Notes under the pieces: generated by a model
Databases searched by the model: none
Told to the model about the DNA's origin: nothing
What the model saw: only the letters and a program-made list of their open reading frames with translations
From: Campylobacterota bacterium
GTDB taxonomy: Bacteria; Campylobacterota; Campylobacteria; Campylobacterales; Sulfurimonadaceae
Direction of reading: 5' to 3'
Length of the DNA stretch: 10,121 bases
Assembly (NCBI GenBank): GCA_013153755.1
Contig: JAADDU010000197.1
Coordinates: forward strand, 1 to 10,121
In this document: positions 6,153-10,121 of the stretch, in pieces
How the letters are laid out: every line of letters begins with the position of its first letter
Position numbering within the stretch: position 1 is the first letter of the stretch
Translations under genes and position numbers: made by a program

Positions 6153-7892
6153 ATGAAGCTTTTTGGTTATGGAGTCCTAGTATTTATAGGTTTATTAGTC
6201 CTAAATGGTTGTATCGATAAAGACAATATTAATGATGATGAAAATCTTTCTACATCAAGTAATAATAAAACTATATTAAAAACTTATAATAAAAGTATTA
6301 AATATAGTTATTTAACATTGAAGATTGAAGGTGATATTCAAGATATAAAGGCAAAAGTTAATGATATAGAGTATCTTGGTATTAAAAATAAAGATACATT
6401 CTTTATTTTTAATTTGGCTTTGAAAGAAGGTAACAACAAGATTGAGTTGAGTGCAAATGATGGCAGTGAAAAACAGACCATAGAGATTAATTCAGAAGGT
6501 AAAGGGATCCCACCTATCGGAATAAGTGTAGATAAACAAGAAGGTTTTGAAAAACTTGATACAACACTTAGTATTCATACAACACTAAGTGTTAGTGAAT
6601 ATATGTTAGATAAAGGAAATAATGGTGTTATAGATGAAAGGAAAGGAGATGCTTCTTTTTCTGTAAGTTATGATGTAGAAGGAAGATTCTTCCCAGTGGT
6701 TACAGTTAAGACATCCGATGGAACTCTTTATAGCACACAGAAAAATATTTCACTCGATGTTAAAGCGAAGCCAATAGTTCAAGAGTTGTCCAGTTTGTCT
6801 AGTTTAGATGTTATAGATATGCAAATTTTTTCAAATGAAAAATATTATATTTTGACAGATAGTGCAGTTTATGAGATAAATACATCAAATGATATAGTTA
6901 AAACTATAAATATAAATGCAAATAATCCAGAAGGATTTTTTGTAGATTTAGATGAAAATATTTTTATTGCAAATACAGGTGCAAATCAAGTTATTAGACT
7001 TTCTAAAGCAGATAGCTATCAGCAGACTATGGCTTTTGGCTCTACTGGTAGTGCTAAGGGTGAGTTTAACCAATTAAAAGATTTAGTTATTGAGGATAGA
7101 GGGGAAAATCAAAAAATTTATGTATTGGATGCTGGGAACAATAGAATTCAAGTATTTAATTATGTTGGTGCTTATCTTTACTCTTTTGATGGCTCTAGTA
7201 CGCCTACAGGTAAACTAAATAATCCTACAAGTATGGTGGGTTATTTTGCTCAACCTTTGGTTATTGTAGATAGTGGAAATGGTGTAATTAGAACTCTTCA
7301 ATGTTCGCAAGGTCAACAAGAACATGAAGTTAGCGTAATTAAAGATGGAATTTCATCAGATATTGGAAAAATTTCTATTGGAAATAATCTGATTGTAGCT
7401 GATAAGGGAGCTAAAAAGATTCTCTTTTTTCAAAATAATTATTGGTTAAAAAAATCATTAAATGTGGATAAAATACCAAATGTTGCTATTTCAAATGATG
7501 GATTAAATATATTGATTTCAAATGATGGAGAAAGTGGAGTTAGTAAGACAAAAATTTCTATTGATCCTAAAGGTGCAGAACCTATGGATGTGGCTAAAGA
7601 GTTTGTAAAATCTTTGATAGATGGAGATAGAGCTACTGTAGAAAGATTAGTAGGTAATAGTCAAAAAAGTATAGATATAATCTATGGAAATCAAACTAAT
7701 CTAAATAATGCTATAAATTTATATAAACAGATAACTTCTTGGCACAGTCAAACTTATCATACTACAAGTTATGCAACAGTTAAAGCCCATATAAAAACTG
7801 CTACTGATGAATTTGATGCTACTTTTGAATTAACAGTAGCAGATACACAAATAAAAACAAGCCGAATATGGATTGTTAAAAGATTTTACTAA
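6153..7892 (+). CDS. Lipoprotein with Ig/PKD-like domains and NHL-type beta-propeller
   Basis: I do not recognise a named gene. The 579-residue product begins with a lipoprotein signal peptide whose lipobox is LNGC (Cys20); residue +2 is Ile, so outer-membrane sorting is plausible. Residues about 50-115 form an Ig-like beta domain (KIEGDIQDIKAKVNDIEY...LKEGNNKIELSANDGS split here by a gap). Residues about 120-203 resemble a PKD domain, with GNNGVIDE and PVVTVKTSDG. Residues about 221-468 contain some six NHL-like repeats, clearest at FIANTGANQVIRL (271-283), YVLDAGNNRIQVF (323-335) and VIVDSGNGVIRTL (370-382), suggesting a six-bladed propeller. Residues about 475-579 form a separate alpha/beta domain, possibly NTF2-like (AKEFVKSLIDGD...). 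Such propellers usually bind proteins or sugars. The ATG has AGAGGA six bases upstream. The next gene starts 11 bp downstream, so the pair is an operon. Confidence 0.8.
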   Translation: MKLFGYGVLVFIGLLVLNGCIDKDNINDDENLSTSSNNKTILKTYNKSIKYSYLTLKIEGDIQDIKAKVNDIEYLGIKNKDTFFIFNLALKEGNNKIELSANDGSEKQTIEINSEGKGIPPIGISVDKQEGFEKLDTTLSIHTTLSVSEYMLDKGNNGVIDERKGDASFSVSYDVEGRFFPVVTVKTSDGTLYSTQKNISLDVKAKPIVQELSSLSSLDVIDMQIFSNEKYYILTDSAVYEINTSNDIVKTININANNPEGFFVDLDENIFIANTGANQVIRLSKADSYQQTMAFGSTGSAKGEFNQLKDLVIEDRGENQKIYVLDAGNNRIQVFNYVGAYLYSFDGSSTPTGKLNNPTSMVGYFAQPLVIVDSGNGVIRTLQCSQGQQEHEVSVIKDGISSDIGKISIGNNLIVADKGAKKILFFQNNYWLKKSLNVDKIPNVAISNDGLNILISNDGESGVSKTKISIDPKGAEPMDVAKEFVKSLIDGDRATVERLVGNSQKSIDIIYGNQTNLNNAINLYKQITSWHSQTYHTTSYATVKAHIKTATDEFDATFELTVADTQIKTSRIWIVKRFY

Positions 7893-7903
7893 AGGAGATT
7901 GAG

Positions 7904-10051
7904 ATGAAAGTAATAAAAACGATAAGTTTATCATTGTTAGTTTGTAGTAGTTTATCCTTTGGTTGGGAAGTAAATACTCATAGAGCTATAGATAGATGTG
8001 CTATTGTAGAAGATGCAGTTTGTGGAAGAGGTGAAGTTGCTAAAAATTTACATTGGTTTGCAGAAAATAATATTCCAAAAGAAAAAGGTAAATTTGAAAG
8101 CTATGTAAATGAAAAATTAGAAAATTATACATTAATAAAAAAAGATAAAGATGGAAATCAAGTAAAAGGAGATGATGCCACATATTTTAGTTATGTTATG
8201 TTTGGTGAACCTTATGCCATATCAACTTGGCATCAAACATTTTCAAATAATTATGACTATATAGATTTGATAGAAGCTGGAACAATCCTCGAAGATGCTC
8301 TCTATCCTGGCGAAAATATAAATGTAACATCTGCACCAAATTCTTGTTTTGATTTAGTAAATCAAGACTCAGATAGTGCTAATGGAAGATTTAATTTCCA
8401 TTTTTATGACCCTCAAGATAATGGAAATGGATTAAGTGTAGTACCAAAATTCCCAAATGAAAATGCTATTAATTGGGCAAAAGATGGTGCTACATCAGAT
8501 AAAACCAATGATTACACATACGACAAAGCTAAAGAATATTTTAAAAAAGGTTTTACCGAAAAAAAATATGAAAATAGAAAAAAATATAGAGCTAAAATGT
8601 TTGTATCATTAGGATATTTGTTACATTTGCTAAATGATATGAATGTTCCTGCACATACAAGAGATGATTCTCATCCTTGTGGAGACCCACTAGAAGTTTG
8701 GATGAGGGGTGGAAAATATGGAAAAAATAATGGTGGATTTAAAATATATAGCTCAATTTTAGATAATCCTACTGAAAGCATTATAAATAAAGTAAAAATT
8801 GTACAGCCGTTAAAATACAGTTCATTTAGAGTATTTTATGAAAAACAGGCTGAATTTACAGGCACTAATTTTTATAGTGAAGATAGTATCTCTGTAAATG
8901 GTGGGACATTTGGAGGATATAGTGATTATCATCCTAAAAAATCAGAAGTTAATGTATATACAGGTAAAAGTAAAGGATTTATTACATCAAATAATACAGA
9001 ACTTGGAACTACAAATAAATTAGCTATGATGCAAAAGTCAAAAATTCCATTTAAAGATTATTGGTATGCTATGGAGATTGATGGAGATAAAAGTGCGTTG
9101 TTAGATAATGGGATAAATTTAATACCAAGAGCTATAGCTAATGCAGAAGGTTTTGTAAACTACTTTTTTAGAGGAAGATTACAGGCTACTTTAAAAGATG
9201 GAAATCTAACTATAAAAAATGTTTCTGTTCCAAATTTGGTTGCTTCAGAAGATATTGTTAAATTTAATGATAGCACATATAAAGTATATTACGAAACAGA
9301 TAATAATGAAACATATTTATTACAAGATTGTACAGCTACTAATGCTTTATCTGTAGATGACAGTTTTGAATGTGATATTTCGCAAAAGTTGGAAGAGAGA
9401 AAAAATGAAATTGGTAAAGCACAAAAACTTACAGTTATATATTATGGAACTATAGGAAATGAAAAAGGTGTTAGTGTATCCATTGCAAAAAAACTTACGG
9501 ATGCTGATATATTATTTTCTTTCGATAAAAGTGGTAGTATGGGAAGCAGTATAGAAAATGCTAAAAATTCTGCAAAAGATATTCTAGATAGTGTTGTAGG
9601 AGTGGATAATAATAGCACATTTATAGAGGTAGAAGCATTTAGTTATGGAGCAGGTGTTGTATTAGCTTATGAAAATAATGTAACTAAAGCAAAAGATGCA
9701 ATTAATACCATTTATAGTGGAGGAATGACAGCTCTTTATGATGCTATAAAACTTGCAGGGAACAATGCTGTAGCCCATAAAACTTTGAGTGGTATTTCGA
9801 AATCTATAGTTATTCTTTATACTGATGGTCGAGAAAATAGTTCATCTGCTTCAAGACAGCAGGCGATAGATGCTATATCAAATGCAAAAGCTTCGAGTAT
9901 AGATGAAGTTTTCCTTATATTTGTAGGAAATGATTCTTATGGTAAAGCAAAGCTGAAATCTATAGCAGATGAAGCAGGACGAAAGTTTATGAGTGTTAGT
10001 AATGCAAGTGGACTAAAAGATGCTATTGAAAAAATATTGAAAGGTCAATAA
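7904..10051 (+). CDS. Secreted zinc phospholipase C/P1-nuclease-like protein fused to a vWA domain
   Basis: No named gene is recognised. The 715-residue product has a Sec signal peptide; cleavage after SFG (Gly20) would expose Trp21 as the first residue, as in zinc phospholipases C and S1/P1 nucleases, where the N-terminal Trp binds zinc. Further likely ligands are His26, Asp131 (GTILEDAL), His166 (FNFHFYDP), His241, Asp245 and His251 (HLLNDMNVPAH, the family HxxxD-x5-H pattern), and His257 with Asp261 or Glu264 (SHPCGDPLEVW). The helical domain seems to close at about 401-425 (LIPRAIANAEGFVNYFFRG), with a long insertion at about 270-385. A beta-rich linker (426-530) follows, with Cys475 and Cys490 possibly paired. 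Residues 533-712 are a von Willebrand A domain with a full MIDAS: D541-x-S543-x-S545, T609 and D641. AGGAG stands six bases before the ATG. Whether it cleaves phospholipid, nucleic acid or something else cannot be read from sequence. Confidence 0.82.
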   Translation: MKVIKTISLSLLVCSSLSFGWEVNTHRAIDRCAIVEDAVCGRGEVAKNLHWFAENNIPKEKGKFESYVNEKLENYTLIKKDKDGNQVKGDDATYFSYVMFGEPYAISTWHQTFSNNYDYIDLIEAGTILEDALYPGENINVTSAPNSCFDLVNQDSDSANGRFNFHFYDPQDNGNGLSVVPKFPNENAINWAKDGATSDKTNDYTYDKAKEYFKKGFTEKKYENRKKYRAKMFVSLGYLLHLLNDMNVPAHTRDDSHPCGDPLEVWMRGGKYGKNNGGFKIYSSILDNPTESIINKVKIVQPLKYSSFRVFYEKQAEFTGTNFYSEDSISVNGGTFGGYSDYHPKKSEVNVYTGKSKGFITSNNTELGTTNKLAMMQKSKIPFKDYWYAMEIDGDKSALLDNGINLIPRAIANAEGFVNYFFRGRLQATLKDGNLTIKNVSVPNLVASEDIVKFNDSTYKVYYETDNNETYLLQDCTATNALSVDDSFECDISQKLEERKNEIGKAQKLTVIYYGTIGNEKGVSVSIAKKLTDADILFSFDKSGSMGSSIENAKNSAKDILDSVVGVDNNSTFIEVEAFSYGAGVVLAYENNVTKAKDAINTIYSGGMTALYDAIKLAGNNAVAHKTLSGISKSIVILYTDGRENSSSASRQQAIDAISNAKASSIDEVFLIFVGNDSYGKAKLKSIADEAGRKFMSVSNASGLKDAIEKILKGQ

Positions 10052-10056
10052 AATTG

Positions 10057-10082
10057 GATAGAATAGTAAAAGCTATTCTATC
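10057..10082. repeat. Perfect 10-bp inverted repeat between genes
   Basis: GATAGAATAG (10057-10066) and CTATTCTATC (10073-10082) are exact reverse complements separated by TAAAAG. The transcript would form a 10-bp stem, extendable by one G-U pair, with a four-base loop. No T-run follows on the + strand and the stem is AT-rich, so it is a poor intrinsic terminator; an operator or an mRNA-stabilising 3' hairpin is as likely. It begins five bases after the stop of the phospholipase-vWA gene. Confidence 0.75.
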
Positions 10083-10101
10083 ATAATACGAGGATGTAAG
10101 C

Positions 10102-10121
10102 ATGAAAAAAATATGGCTTTT
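10102..10121 (+). CDS. Start of a further gene, partial (MKKIWLF/L...)
   Basis: ATG at 10102 follows an AGGA (10091-10094) with seven bases between, a normal ribosome binding site. Six codons and two bases are visible: Met-Lys-Lys-Ile-Trp-Leu and then Phe or Leu. The Lys-Lys followed by hydrophobic residues suggests the beginning of a signal peptide or membrane segment, but this is too short to be sure. It is 50 bp downstream of the phospholipase-vWA gene on the same strand and may belong to the same operon. Confidence 0.5.

Noticed and set aside
7904..7960. Cys14 of the phospholipase-vWA protein as a lipoprotein site
   Set aside because: The residues before it (LLVC) lack the small residue needed at -1, and the downstream SFG-W site fits a normal signal peptidase and the zinc-binding Trp better.

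Overview
The window is AT-rich and gene-dense. It looks like a chromosomal segment of a Campylobacterota (Epsilonproteobacteria) species, probably a free-living relative of Sulfurimonas or Sulfurospirillum. The reasons are the base composition, a short (215-residue) MqnA of the type I recall from Helicobacter and Campylobacter, several good TATAAT -10 boxes without a clear -35, and the style of the housekeeping proteins. The genus is an inference from memory of these families; no search was run.

Layout. Bases 1-1343 hold the end of a translation operon on the + strand: rpsT (S20, missing only its first base) and prfA (release factor 1). Bases 1348-3509 hold a - strand pair, mqnA (first step of the futalosine menaquinone pathway) followed by a periplasmic peptide-binding protein of the SBP family 5 type. 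This pair converges on prfA with only 4 bp between stop codons. About 65 bp separate mqnA from a divergent + strand molybdopterin operon, moaD-moaE-moeA (3575-5442). rnhB (RNase HII) follows on the - strand and converges on moeA with 5 bp between stops.

From about 6018 the window changes character. A 156-bp intergenic region contains a dyad symmetry and an unused Shine-Dalgarno-like sequence. It leads into two long + strand genes for exported proteins with lower-complexity, Asn/Lys/Asp-rich coding. The first (6153-7892) is a lipoprotein with Ig/PKD-like domains, an NHL-type beta-propeller and a small C-terminal alpha/beta domain. The second (7904-10051) is a secreted protein that joins a zinc phospholipase C / P1-nuclease-like domain to a C-terminal von Willebrand factor A domain with an intact MIDAS. 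An unusual perfect hairpin follows, then the first codons of a further gene.

The housekeeping genes need little comment. The accessory pair at 6153-10051 is the best candidate for something undescribed: a cell-surface module in which a lipid-anchored propeller protein and a metal-dependent hydrolase-vWA fusion are made from one transcript. No RNA genes, CRISPR arrays, insertion sequences or convincing intrinsic terminators were seen.
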